A stretch of 17,093 nt of DNA from Jimgerdemannia flammicorona (GCA_003990745.1 RBNI01002943.1:1-17093), one strand, 5' to 3'; counted from the stretch's first letter, positions 1-10,697 are shown. Numbers and translations: made by a program. The notes: a model not told the origin generated them from the sequence alone.

Positions 1-3000
1 CTTCACCACCACCCTACCTCTACTCTTCGCCACAATCCTCCTTACTAATTCCTTATGCTTCCCCCCCTTGGGGCCCCACCCAATCCACCACGCCTTAAAG
101 AGCTCTAACATCAGCTCCTCCCACCTCACTATCCTCAGGCTCACCGGCCTCCAGGGGCCCTCCTCAAATACGCACCACCAGTACTCTGTGAGTCCCACCC
201 AAAAAGTGACAGCCCAGCCAACCGTCAGCCACTCATTATCCACCCCCCCCACCAGTCTAGACTGCAGTGCTGCCCACTGCCCACCCACCTCAGGGTTCGG
301 CGCAGATACCCCCAGCCTCAACCCAAAAGCCTTCCAAAAATTCTCCAAACTCTCGCACTCCCCCAGCCAATGTTCAGGCATCTGTACCACCCCTCCCTCC
401 TGCCCTACATTATAGCACTCCTCACAGTCAAAGACCCTGCCATCCACCAGATGCCCAGTCCTAAAGTTTAGCATCACATTCTGATGCAACAGCCTCCACA
501 ATGTTATCCAGAATTTTGGCAGAAGCCATCTCGACACAACCTTGAACCAAGACCATATGCCTGTCCAGTCCCACCTCTCCCCTATTCCAGCCTCTTGCCA
601 GGCCTCTGGCCAAAGGTCCTGCCCCAGTCCCCTAAGGCACTCCATACCCTCCTCCAAATGGAAATCCTCGACCAGATTCCCTCCCAGTAAGAGCCTGTCC
701 CACCTCCACATCTCCGGTCCCCAATCCTCATCCCCTTCAGTACCTTGCCAATGGAGCCCAATATGATGTGCCCCATCTACCACTCCCCACCAGAATCCTC
801 TGTATCGCATCCACTGGCTGCCATCCAAGGACACCATGGACAGTAGATCACCTGAACCACCCCTTGGCGACACCCTCATCTCCCATAACCACTGCATAAG
901 TGGCACCCATTCTCCTCCTCTCAACTCACTAGCCCTCTTCATCCACCATGTCCTCAAGCAGAGAAGCCTCTTGGGAAAGTCCACCAGACCAAGGCCTCTG
1001 CGCTCCACAGGAAGTACTAACACCTCCCAACCAATCTGACTCTGGCGTCCAGCCCAGATCCATGAGCAGGCCATCTTGAGAAGCCTCTTGACCACCCACT
1101 TAGGGAAATCCAAATGGTAGCCCAGATACCAAAGCTTTGGCAACCAATAAACATTCAGCACAGCTACCCTTCCTGCCAGTGACACCTGTCTACCACCCCA
1201 ACTTGTCAATACCGCCCCCCATTCTACCAGCTTGTACTCCCACCACTCCTTGGGAAGTAAAGAGCCATACACTAAGAAATAGATACCCAAATACTGTACC
1301 ACTCCTCCCGCCAGGACAATTGTTCCAATGACATCCCCCCCTATGACTTCTTCCCCAAGGACCATTGTCTCACACTTGTGCCAGTTGAGTTTCGCCCCCA
1401 AGCATCCCTCATACCACTCGACTATCTCCTTGAGTATAGCCACATCCGCCACCAAACCCAACCCAACCACCATATCATCAGCAAAGGCCCCCACCTTCCA
1501 ATTGACCCCCAAGATATTCAGTCCACCAACTCGTCGCCAGATCCGATCCAACAATGGTTCCAGGGCAAAAGCATAAAGAATAGGAGACAGCGGATCCCCT
1601 TGAGGCACACCCCTCCCCAAGGGGAAAGAAGCCCCCCTGTGACCATTTGCCAGAATCGCAGCCCTACTCCCTTCCAGCAGTTCAATAAGCGACTGACACA
1701 TGCCCACTGGTATCCCAATGTGCTCCAGTACCTTCTCCAACCATACTCTCCTCACCCTATCATAGGCCTTCTCCTGGTCCAGAAATACCAAATGGCCATC
1801 CACCCCTGCCACCCTAGCACCTTCAATGACCCCATGAACCTATGCCGTACCATCTTGGATCAGTCGGCCTCCAACAAAGCCTTGCTGCTCCTTCCCTATC
1901 ACCTGCTGTGCCACACCCTGCAACCTCACCACCAGAATTTTGGTGACCAACTTGCAGTCCATATCCAGCAGCATGATCGGCCTCCAATTTTTCCAATCCT
2001 CTTTACACCCTTTGTCCTTATACAGCAGGGAAACCAGCCCCAACTGTTGCCCTCCAATCCACTCCCCGGTACTGATGACTGCATCACACATCAGCGACAT
2101 CTCCTCCAAAACCTCCTCTATAGATGCCATATATTTCCAAAAGTCCCAAGGCAGACCATCCTCCCCAGGTGCTATTCCTAAGGCTGTTGATGCCAGAACT
2201 TGAAGGATCTCCTCCCCCAAAACCAGTCTGCCCAGATCCCCCAACCCTGCTGCCGGATTTGGGTGCCAATCTTCCAGATGCTGTTCAATGCCCAGCACCC
2301 CCTCCCCTCCCTCCTCTTCACTCCAGAGTTTGCTCCACTGGGCGCTCAGCTGTCCCAGGATCCCCTGCACCCCCAATACCATCTCTCTCTCATCATTAAG
2401 GACTCCTTCCCACTGGTGTCTTGCCCCCCTAGCATGAAGGAGACAGGACAAAAGCCTTGTAGGTCGTTCTCCTTCTTCCAATCCATACCACCTTAACCTG
2501 GCCACCATAGCCTGAGCCTGCGCTGCCTCCTCCTTCCTCAACAAATCCTGTAATTCCACTACTTCCAACTTAGCCCACTTAGCCTTCCAGTCCAACCCCC
2601 CCTTCTCCGCCAATAATCCAGCCCAATTCAGAAGTAGTCTCTCTAGTCTCTTAGATGCCCATCGGACTCATCTCCTCCGCTGAGCACCTCGCTCCTTCCC
2701 TACTTCCCCCCAGTACCTCTGAGCTTCAGATTTCAATCTACACCACCTATCTCCAATTCTCATCCTGGCTTGCCTCTAATTCTTAACCTTAGATCGTACC
2801 TCCACCACCCACTCATTCCACAGATCCATCTCATCCAGCAGTGAAGAGTTCAGCTGCCAATGTCCTGGCCCCTCTCTACTCCCTCCAAACCTCCCACCTC
2901 CCTGGATACCCCAGTGATCTGACCATGGGCACCACTCGACCTCCATCGTCTCCCAAACTGTATGGCCCCAGCACTCAGCAGTCAGAACCCAATCAATCCT

Positions 3001-3594
3001 AGTACCCAGCCCACCTACCCAGTGTGTATATAGATGTCGATCTCCATCCTGAAGTTGCATGGCGTCCACCAGTGAGCTGAGCCATTCCACCTCTTCCCAT
3101 TCCTCCAATCCCCCACTCCTTCCTGCCATACCCCATCCCCCATCAGTTCTATCCAGTCTACTCTCCCATACCATATTAAAATCACCCCCCAGACAGTCCA
3201 ACCCAGCCTCAACCAAGAGCCCAGAGTCCTGCAAATCTCCAATCCATGCCACTCGGGTCCCCCTCTCAGCCGGGCAATAACAAGATCCCACTACAATTGA
3301 GTTCCATCCAGGCCTCCACCATGTCCCCCACACTAATCTACTACCCCAATGTCCAGTGTCTGCAATGTCCCCTTTCTCCTTCCTAATCAGAATTCCCACT
3401 TTACCCTACCAAACTGCCTCCCCACCCCACTCTCTAGTCCATTCCAGTCCATCTTCCTCCCCCTCACACCATACGTCCTGAAGTAAGAAGATATCGGCCT
3501 CCAGTTTCTTCAGCCATCCAAAAATCATACATCACCTCCTAGTCCCCCTAAGCCCATTGACGTTCATAGAAAAAATGTTGGTTATACTATTCAT
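1..3594 (-). pseudogene. ORF2 of copy 1: endonuclease-reverse transcriptase, five stops, open to window edge
   Basis: This is the catalytic LINE protein, which would nick chromosomal DNA and reverse-transcribe the element RNA at the nick. The start ATG at 3594 begins MNSITNIFSMNVNGL. EN motifs (residue numbers): N11, LLQD ending at D40, GGDFN with D138 and N140, RIDW with D201, and SDH at 225-227. RT motifs: NWRPIMLLD, LDQEKAYDRV (catalytic D606), GVPQGDPLSPILY, AFADD (FADD at 704-707, bases 1485-1474) and AKLN. A C-terminal C-X2-C-X14-H-X4-C zinc motif lies at residues 1057-1080 (bases 426-355). One frame runs through the whole stretch. Stops: TGA 3532-3534, TAG 3406-3408, TAG 2776-2778, TGA 2668-2670 and TAG 1840-1842; copy 3 has R, Q, W, Q and the same TAG at these sites. 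From 1839 to base 1 the frame is open for 613 codons, covering most of RT and the zinc motif. No RNase H domain was seen. Confidence 0.93.
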
Positions 3595-3627
3595 AGCGAA
3601 TTATATAAAATGTTGAAATCTCCACAT
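3595..3627 (-). other. ORF1-ORF2 linker of copy 1, same-frame, with mini-ORF
   Basis: There are 33 bases between the ORF1 stop (TAG, 3630-3628) and the ORF2 ATG (3594). The stop is directly followed by ATG (TAGATG), which opens an eight-codon mini-ORF ending in TAA. ORF2 then starts two codons later in the same frame as ORF1. The arrangement suits termination-reinitiation, or readthrough of two stops, for ORF2 translation; which applies cannot be read from sequence. Confidence 0.7.
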
Positions 3628-5541
3628 CTACAATTCTATGCTCACTTCCTCTCCAGCCAGATCCAGGTTCCATTCTGCCACAGTCTCAGCTTCCACATTT
3701 TGTTATTCATTCAGAGCTGCCAATAATTCTGCACAGTCCTCACCATCCACCATCTCCATTGTTGCCCGATGCTCCTTGCACACTACCTGCCACTTTTCCA
3801 GTCCCTTCCTCGGCCCCTACAGATAAGCTGCCCTTTCATTAGTGATGCCCAAAAGTGTCACCTCCCTTGCCTCCATGACCTCATACTCCTCCGCCTCCAG
3901 AAGTGCCACCATCATCTCATCCCTCAACTTCCTCATGACCTCCTCCCCTCGCAGCACTCTCCCCCAGAATTCCTCACTGATCACCTGGAAGTCGATCTCA
4001 CCCAGTTCCTCGGCTGCGACGTTCTGCAGCACCCTCAATAGCCACTTCTCCCCTCCAACTACCTCTGCCTCCTGTGCCAACTCTTCCTTCCCTTCCTTCC
4101 TCTCCTCAGTTCACACAGACTCATCCCAACCATCCTCTGACACATCCTCCAGCTCCCCTTCTCCCACCTCAGGAACACCATACTGGACCAAATTATCTAC
4201 CACCATCACCATGTCCACCACAGCCTCCTCTGACCTCTGTCCCCCACTCTCCACCACCTTCCCCCCTTGCTGCCCCTCCTCTGCCCAGATGCTAGCACTC
4301 ACTCCGGTGCCCTCCTCCACAGCCCCGGCCTTTTTTCCCCCCTCCAAACTGGCCAACAAATCCTTCTGCAGCTGTCTCCCCTTCACCTTCTCCCAAAGCA
4401 CCTTATCCATTCGCACCTTCTTGCCCTCGATCACCTCTACTATTGTCCTAGCCTCGTAAGCCATCCAAGCCCTTCGCCTCCTCTCCACTGCCCCAGCGAG
4501 ATCCTCAAGTGCCTCCAGCAGGTCCTCCTCCTCTTCCTCAGACCCTTTCACCCTCAAAACCTTGTACTCCACTGGGCCCCACTTCAGTGCCACTGGCCAA
4601 TCTCTAGCCTTCTCTGTATTCTCCGTCCCAAACAACCTCAGCCAGATGTCCACATCGCCTGTCCTGAGCTCAGTCCCCTCCCACACCCTGAACCCAATGT
4701 TGACCACCTCACCATACTCCTTCACCCCATCCATGACCAGTCTCTTCGCCTCCTCTTTCTTCACCGTCAGCAAATCCACAATCACCAGATGAACCACTCG
4801 GGGATCCCAATGTATACACCTCGCCATCAGCACCGAAATCCCTCCAATCACCATGCCCTTCTCTACTGCCTCCAGCAGCAGACCCTCCTCTTCAAACCCC
4901 ACCTTGACTGCCTCCAACTTCTTCAAAAACTTGACTGAGGCTGCTTCTTTCACCTCACTCGCCAGCAGCCCCAGCACCATCTTTGCCATCACTGCCAAGC
5001 CCCAGAAGCACAATGTGATGGTGAATTCTGAACAAGATTTTTTGAGTAACGGGGCTGCCACCAGGCCCGCCACACCATCAGCCAGATCTCTGGGTCTCGT
5101 GCCACTCCCCTGTCCAGGTCTCTCATCAACCATCACATCTGGATTTTTTTCCAGATTGCCCATCACACTGCCATCAACCGTCACTGCCCCAGCCACTACA
5201 CCTCCAGCCCCACTATGCTGACCCCCCAGAGGAGAGGCCTCCTTGCCACCTGAGGTAGCAGCCACCTTTCCTAGCTCCAGCCAGCCATCCAGTCCAGTCA
5301 CCTGTTTTCCCATCCTGACCTTATCGGCGAAGGACATCCTCTCTCCCCCATATTGCTTCACTCCTCCTCTGCCCCCCCCACAGGCTCCATGTCCCCTTAC
5401 CAAGGTGCTTGGCATGCCAAGACCAGCACCTTGACCCCCCCCCACATGTTGCCAGTCAAAGGCACTGAGGCCTCCCTGCCCAGTACGCTCACCAGAATGC
5501 TTGTTGCTCACTATCTTGATATCACCAATACTAGAAGACAT
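3628..5541 (-). pseudogene. ORF1 of copy 1: Gly-rich, acidic LINE ORF1 protein, three stops
   Basis: The start ATG at 5541 begins MSSSIGDIKIVSNKHSG and lies 57 bases into the element; copy 3 has an ATG at the same place. The frame spans 638 codons including the stop and has no net frameshift. It is open for 476 codons, then broken by TGA 4113-4111 (CGA in copy 3), TAG 3819-3817 (TGG in copy 3) and TAA 3705-3703 (CAG in copy 3). Visible layout: a Gly-rich N-terminal part around FDWQHVGGGQGAG and GGGRGG; SFADKV near residue 70; a middle segment with DPRVVHLV, YGEVVNIGFRV and TGDVDIWLRL that looks like the RRM-type fold of L1/Tx1 ORF1 proteins (inference); an acidic run SEEEEEDLLEALEDL; and a Glu-rich, probably coiled-coil C-terminus. 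I see no CCHC zinc knuckle. The expected role is binding element RNA in a ribonucleoprotein particle. Confidence 0.88.
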
Positions 5542-5598
5542 TGTCGAACGTGTTGTCAGAGTCTTGTGTCACCTGAATGGTACTGATGAAAGATGACC
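5542..5598 (-). promoter_or_regulatory. 5' leader of copy 1
   Basis: This 57-base leader matches the copy 3 leader over its length (for example ccattcaggtgacacaagac against ccattcgggtgacacaagac). LINEs usually carry an internal promoter at the 5' end, so this segment, perhaps with the start of ORF1, is the likely promoter region. I cannot point to a specific box. Confidence 0.55.
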
Positions 5599-8500
5599 AA
5601 TCCCCACTATCTGTCAACTGCTTGGCCAAAGATCCCAGTCAAGTCTCTGCTAATACTCTACTCCATCACAAATATCAAACTCAGCAAGTGAAATCCCCCC
5701 TAGTAACAATCTGTCCCATTGCTACATAGCAGGGCCCTACACCTCCTCCCCCTCATTACCTTGCTAGTGCAGACCTATCTGGTGTGCTCCATTTACCACC
5801 ACCCACCAGAAGCCCTTCTACTGTAGCTGTCAGCTTCTATTCAGCCCCACCAGAGAGAGAAAGTCCCCAGAGGACCCCTGGGGTGAGAATCTCATTTCCC
5901 ACACCTTCTGCATCAATGGAACCCAACCTCCTCCTCATAGTTCAACTGTCCTTTTCAACCACCAAGCTCACAGACAGTGTAGCCTCTTAGGGAAATCTAC
6001 AAGACCAAGACCTCCCCTAACCATCAGCTCCACAAGGATATCCCAACTAATCTGTGACCTTCTACCTATCCAAATCCAATCCTGAGCCATCTTCATCAGT
6101 CTCTTCACCACCCAGGCCAGAAAGTCTAAGTGATATGCCACATACCACAGCTTGGGGAACCAGTACACATTCAGGATTGATGCCCACCCCACCAGGGAGA
6201 TGTGACGACCCCCCCAACCTCTCAGAGCCTCCCCCCAAATAACTACCTTCCTCTCCCACCATACCTGTGGCAAGACTGATCCATAAACAGAAAGAAATAT
6301 ATCAAGATACTACACCACCTCTCCTGTGGGGACAATTGTTCCAATGATATCCCCTCCCACCAGCCCATTCTCCAATACCAACATCTCACACTTATATCAG
6401 TTGAGTTTTGCCCCAGAGTGTGCCTCATACCATTCCACTGTGTCTGTAAGTGCCTCGATATCCACCACTGATCCAAAGCCAACTATCATATCATCTGCAA
6501 AGGCCCCCACCTTCCACACCACACTATACACAGAGAGCCTGGCCACCTTCTAACAGATCCTATCCATCAAAGGTTCTAGTGAAAGGGCATAAAAAATAGA
6601 GGACAGTGGGTCTCCTTGAGGAACTCCTCTCCCCAAGGAAAATGCCAAACCCCTGTGGCCATTGCACATCAGTGCTGCCCTACTGCCCTCCAACAAACTC
6701 AATATAGAGGCCCGAAACTGCAGTGGAACACCAATTCTGTACAGTACCTTGCCCAGCCACACCTGCCAAACATGGTCATAGGCCTTCTCCTGGTCCAAAA
6801 AGATTAGTCTACCATCCAGCCCACAGGCCCGAGCCCCTTCAATGATGCCATGCACCCAGGCAGTTCTATCTCTGATAAGCCTACCTCCCACAAAACCCCA
6901 CTGCTCCTCACCCAGCACCTGTTGAGCCACCCTCTGTAGCCTTGCAACAATCACTTATGTCACCAACTTCCAGTCCATATCCAAAAGCATGATTGGCCTC
7001 CCATTCCTCCAGTCCTCTCACCTGCTCTTATCTTTGTACAATAAGGCTACCAACCCTAAGTCCTGCTCTCCAACCCACTCTCCATACAGAAGAACATGGT
7101 CACAGAGGGCAGCTATCTCTCCTAGCATTTCAGAGACCTTCACCATCTTCTTCCAGAAGTCCCAAGGTAACCCATCCTCCCCAGGTGCTGTCCCAAGCTT
7201 AGTAGCTGCAAGGACCCTCTGGATCTCCTCCTCCTCCTCTTGGACTGGTAAGATCAAGTCACCCAGGCCCTCTATCTGCGGTGGTTCCCACTCCTCCAGC
7301 ACATCTCCAATCGCCTCTTCATCAGTACCCCCTTCTTCCTCACTCCACAGACCCCACCATTGCTTCTTCAATACCCCTAAGATCTATTGTATGCCATGCA
7401 CCAAATCCCCCTCGGCATTCAAGACCCACTGATGTCACACCCTTCTAGCTTTGAGGAGCCTAGACAAGTACCTAGAAGGTCTCTCTCCCTCCTCAAGCCC
7501 CTGCCACCATAGCCTGGCAGCCATTCCTCACATTTGATTCTCCTCCTCCTCTCTCAACACCTGCTGTAGTTCCACTACCTCCAATTTCACTCACTCAAGC
7601 CTCCAATTCTCTACCTCATCGGAGACAAGCAAATCCGTCCATTCTAACTGCAATCTCATCAGTCTATTAGAAGCACACTGGATGTACCTCCTCCTCTATC
7701 TCCCAGCCTCTCTACCAGCTCCACCCCAATATGCCTTTGTAGCCTCTTTCAACCTCATCTAATGGGCACCCACAGACAGGCCCTCCTGCCTCCAGATAAG
7801 AACCTTTGCCTGGATGTCCTCTACTCATGAGTCCCACAACCACTTCTCAACCAGTAGGGAGGAGTTAAGGTGCCAATGTCCAGGTCCATCTCCACTCCCC
7901 CCAAATAGCTCCTGCCCTAACAGTCCCCAGTGATCAGACCATAGGCACCACACCACCTCCAAAGTCTTCCAGACATCAGCACCCCAACATTCAGCTGTCA
8001 AAATCCAGTCAATCCTCATACCTAACCCATTCACCCAATGAGTATAGACCCTGTCATCGCCTGACTGTGTTCAGCCCCTATCCCCTAAGGAGCTAAGATT
8101 TTCCACCTCCTCCCATGCATCCAGACCACCACTCCTCTCACCAGCATTCCTCCCTCCATCAGTTCTATCCAGTTGCGGATCTCAAACCATATTAAAATCA
8201 CCACCAAGAATATTGACTCCTTCCTCCAAGAGAATACCTCCTCTAATAGCTCCTTAATCCATGCAATCCTCTTGCCCCTAACTGTTGGGCAGTAGCAAGA
8301 GCCCACCCTCACCAATTCCCACCCAGGCCAATGCCATTCTCCCCAGACCAAGTGATCACCCCAGCTCCTGATTCCCCCCAAATCTCCTCTATCCTTCTTC
8401 ACAAGAATTGCCACCTTTCCAAACTAAGCAGTAGCCCTACCCCATTCCTTAGACCACTCCACCTGATCATCCTCATCCTCACACCATACATCCTATAGTA

Positions 8501-8609
8501 AAAAGAGATCAGCCTCCAATCCCTTGAGCCAAGTAAAAATGTTCTTATGCCTCCCAGATCCCTGTAGCCTATTCACATTTAGAGAGAAAATGTTAGTTGT
8601 ACTGTTCAT
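5599..8609 (-). pseudogene. ORF2 of copy 2: EN-RT remnant with one frameshift and many stops
   Basis: The ATG at 8609 begins MNSTTNIFSLNVN and corresponds to the ORF2 start of the other copies. EN motifs: LL-stop-DV, where the Q of LLQD has become TAG; GGDFNMV (from about 8205); RIDWILTAECW; and WSDHWG (near 7930). RT motifs: NGRPIMLLDMDW, FLDQEKAYDHVW, GVPQGDPLSSIFY and AFADD (FADD at 6501-6490). A one-base deletion near 8230-8238 shifts the frame between EN motifs; downstream the reading frame holds from about 8230 to 5599. Stops are numerous, for example TGA 8184-8182 and TAG 6552-6550, and they become dense towards 5599. The longest open stretches are 6550-6954, 7018-7371 and 5968-6273. 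The coding region ends at the copy 1 junction before the zinc motif. Confidence 0.87.
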
Positions 8610-8639
8610 AAGAAATATTGTTATATATCAACTCATTCT
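8610..8639 (-). other. ORF1-ORF2 linker of copy 2
   Basis: There are 30 bases between the ORF1 stop (TAG 8642-8640) and the ORF2 ATG (8609). It is three bases shorter than in copies 1 and 3, so ORF1 and ORF2 again share a frame. A short ATG-AGT-TGA mini-ORF lies just after the stop. Confidence 0.65.
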
Positions 8640-10697
8640 CTAAAAATCCACATTCAAATCCTCCTGTACCAAGTCCAAGACATGTTCTGCAGCCAGTTCC
8701 TTCTTCACAGCTTCCTGTGTCTCCAACCCTCCCAGCAGTTCAACTGTTGCCCCATTCTCTCTCTCCTAAAAGTCCTCATGATACTCCAGACAGGCCTCCT
8801 ACCAGAGCTGCAAACCATGATGCTCTGCTCAACAGTAGGCAGCTCTTTCACTAGCAACAACCACCATCTCTGTCTTCCTCACCTCATTAACCTCATATCC
8901 CTCCTCCTCCAGGAAGATCACAAGAATCTCCACCTTCAGTGCCTCCACCACTCCATCTTCTCACAGAATCTGTGCCCAATGCTCCTCAGGCATTACACAT
9001 AGGTCCACTTCTCCCAATACCTCAGCCATGAGATTATCCATCACCTTGCTCATCTACAGCAGATTCCCCACCTCCTTCTCTCCAGGAGTCCCAGGCCACC
9101 CTGCATCCAGCATTGTAGTATCAGCTCCTACACTGGCAGCCTCATCTCACTCCTCCTCTGGGACATCCACCAGCTCATCCTTACCAACTGTTACCATCTG
9201 GCCTCCTTTTGATACATCCAGGACCCCAAAGTGAACTCACTGGGCCCTTTGCATCAGTACATCCTCTGCTGCCCCTCTCATCCCCACCAGGCCCCTCCTG
9301 ATAAGTGGGGGGGGAGTGCTATCCAAATCCTCCTCCCAAACTTCGAAGGTACCATTGGTATAGGGATCCTTGCCCAGCACCTTCCCAGCCCCTTCCTCAC
9401 TTGCCACCACCTCCTCTCCTCCTTTGCTAGCCCATGTGCTGGCCTCGATGCCTTCAGACTCCTCAGCCCCTTCCACCTTCCTTTTCACCCCTCCTTTCAT
9501 ACTTACCAAAAGTTCCCTCTGCCTCTTACACTCCTGGACCTGCTCCCACTGCCTCCTGTCAGTATGGATATGTTTCCCATCCACCACCTCCAGATGTGTC
9601 AACTCCTCAAACAGCTTCCAGGTTTTCACCCTCCTCTCTACAGCACTACTCAGCTCCTCCAGAGCTTCTAACAAGTCCTCCTCCTCCTCCTCACTCTCTT
9701 TCACCCTCGACATCTTAAAGATAAAAGCCCCCCACATTAGCACTGAGGGCCAGTCACTCATCTTCCCCATGGCCTCCTTCCCTGCCAGCCAAATCCTGAG
9801 ATCGATGTTGCCTATCCTGAATGTTGTCCCCTCCTACAACTGGAAGCCAATGTCCACCACATCCCCATACTCCACCATCATCTCCTCCACCCTCTTCCTG
9901 GTCTCCTCCTTTATCACCATAGGCACCCCCCTTACCAGATGCACCCTGGGGTCCCACCTCAAGTACTGCACCATGGGGACCACCACTTCCCCAACCACTA
10001 CACTAGTCTTCAGAGCCTCATCCAGTGGGCCTGCCTCCTCAAAGCCCACCTCAATCCCTTCTAGACCCTTCAGAAACTTCACCAAGACTGCCCCAGCCAT
10101 CTGCTTCGAAATAAGCCGCTGAACCATCCTTGCCATCAATGCTAAGTCCCAGAAGCACAAGGTGGCTGCAAACTCCAAGATCGATTTCTTGAGTAATGGT
10201 GCCACTGCCAGCCCCATCACACCATTGGCCAGGTCCCCCTTCCTCTTCGGGCCCATCTGCCCAGCTCCTACATCAATAGTCACATCTGGATTTTATTCCA
10301 GATTCCCCATCATGCCACCATTAGTAGTTCTGCCACTACCATCAGCAGCTACTCTACTTCCTCCACCTCCTACTGGTGAAGGCCCAGCTCCCCCAGCATT
10401 CCCAGCCTTCTGCTTCCCCTTCCCACCTGCCTGTCCACTGTGGGCTCCTATTGGCCATCCCCCAGTCTGTAGTATATCTGCAAAGCTCCTTCCCTGCTGC
10501 CCTCCAGTCCCCCCACCAGTGCCTCCTCCACTGCCCAATCTGCTCTGCCCACTTAAACCACCAAAAGACCCTATCCCCAGCCCATACCCTCTCCTAACAT
10601 GTTGCCAGTTGAAGGCCCCAGGTCTGCCTGACCTAGTATGCATGTCTGCTTACTTGCTGTTTGATATTGCCTTAATATCTTTCTCCAATAAATGATT
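8640..10697 (-). pseudogene. ORF1 of copy 2: remnant with ten stops and no net frameshift
   Basis: This is homologous to ORF1 of copy 1 by the order of shared segments: DIK near the N-terminus, GAFNWQHV, GNLE, PLLKKS, a FLKGLEGIEVGFEE block, WDPRVHLV, YGDVVDIGF, SEEEEEDLLEALEEL, SERAAY and AAEHVLDLV. One frame runs from 10697 to the TAG at 8642-8640. It is about 48 codons longer than copy 1 ORF1, the extra length being mainly in the variable Gly-rich N-terminus and the acidic middle. Stops seen: 10652-10650, 10295-10293, 9836-9834, 9239-9237, 9149-9147, 9056-9054, 8963-8961, 8831-8829, 8801-8799 and 8768-8766. The codon at the aligned start (10697) is AAT, so the original ATG is lost. Longest open pieces are 10293-10643, 9834-10283 and 9237-9770. 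Confidence 0.85.

Larger units (their letters stand above)
1..5598 (-). mobile_element. LINE (non-LTR retrotransposon) copy 1, 5'-complete, 3' end outside the window
   Basis: This is a two-ORF LINE read on the minus strand: a 57-base leader (5598-5542), ORF1 (5541-3628), a 33-base linker, then ORF2 (3594 to beyond base 1). The 5' boundary is set by alignment with copy 3. From 5598 inward the copies match (ggtYatctttcaYcagtacc...), while outward of 5598 the sequence becomes copy 2 and the matching point of copy 3 (11376) is flanked by unrelated AT-rich DNA. Two independent copies starting at the same base argues for a true 5' end rather than truncation. Base 1 aligns with about 16970 of copy 3, so only the last ORF2 codons and the 3' UTR are missing. 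Both reading frames lack any net frameshift and carry eight stops in all. CpG is scarce but commoner than in copy 2, which suggests this copy is younger. Confidence 0.93.
1..5598. repeat. Left arm of a giant inverted repeat
   Basis: The whole of this stretch is the reverse complement of 11376-16970 with scattered substitutions and few one-base indels; position 1 pairs with about 16970 and 5598 with 11376. The pair is formed by LINE copies 1 and 3 in head-to-head orientation. Confidence 0.9.

Noticed and set aside
1378..2181. 267-codon plus-strand open frame
   Set aside because: It is antisense to the RT domain of copy 1 ORF2, is rich in Pro/His/Leu/Ser as expected for the complement of Gly/Trp/Glu-rich coding sequence, and has no recognisable domain.
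3600..3660. Possible introns removing the stops
   Set aside because: Stops are single-codon substitutions inside otherwise collinear protein alignments; no extra sequence or splice borders separate the aligned segments.
4500..4560. Simple-sequence run rich in cct and ctc
   Set aside because: It encodes the acidic SEEEEEDLLEAL segment of ORF1 and is conserved in all three copies, so it is coding and not a microsatellite.
3842..4938. Plus-strand open frames of 205 and 223 codons
   Set aside because: They are shadows of ORF1 of copy 1 on the other strand, with Ser/Pro/Thr- or Leu/His/Pro-biased translations; similar shadows recur opposite ORF1 in copies 2 and 3.
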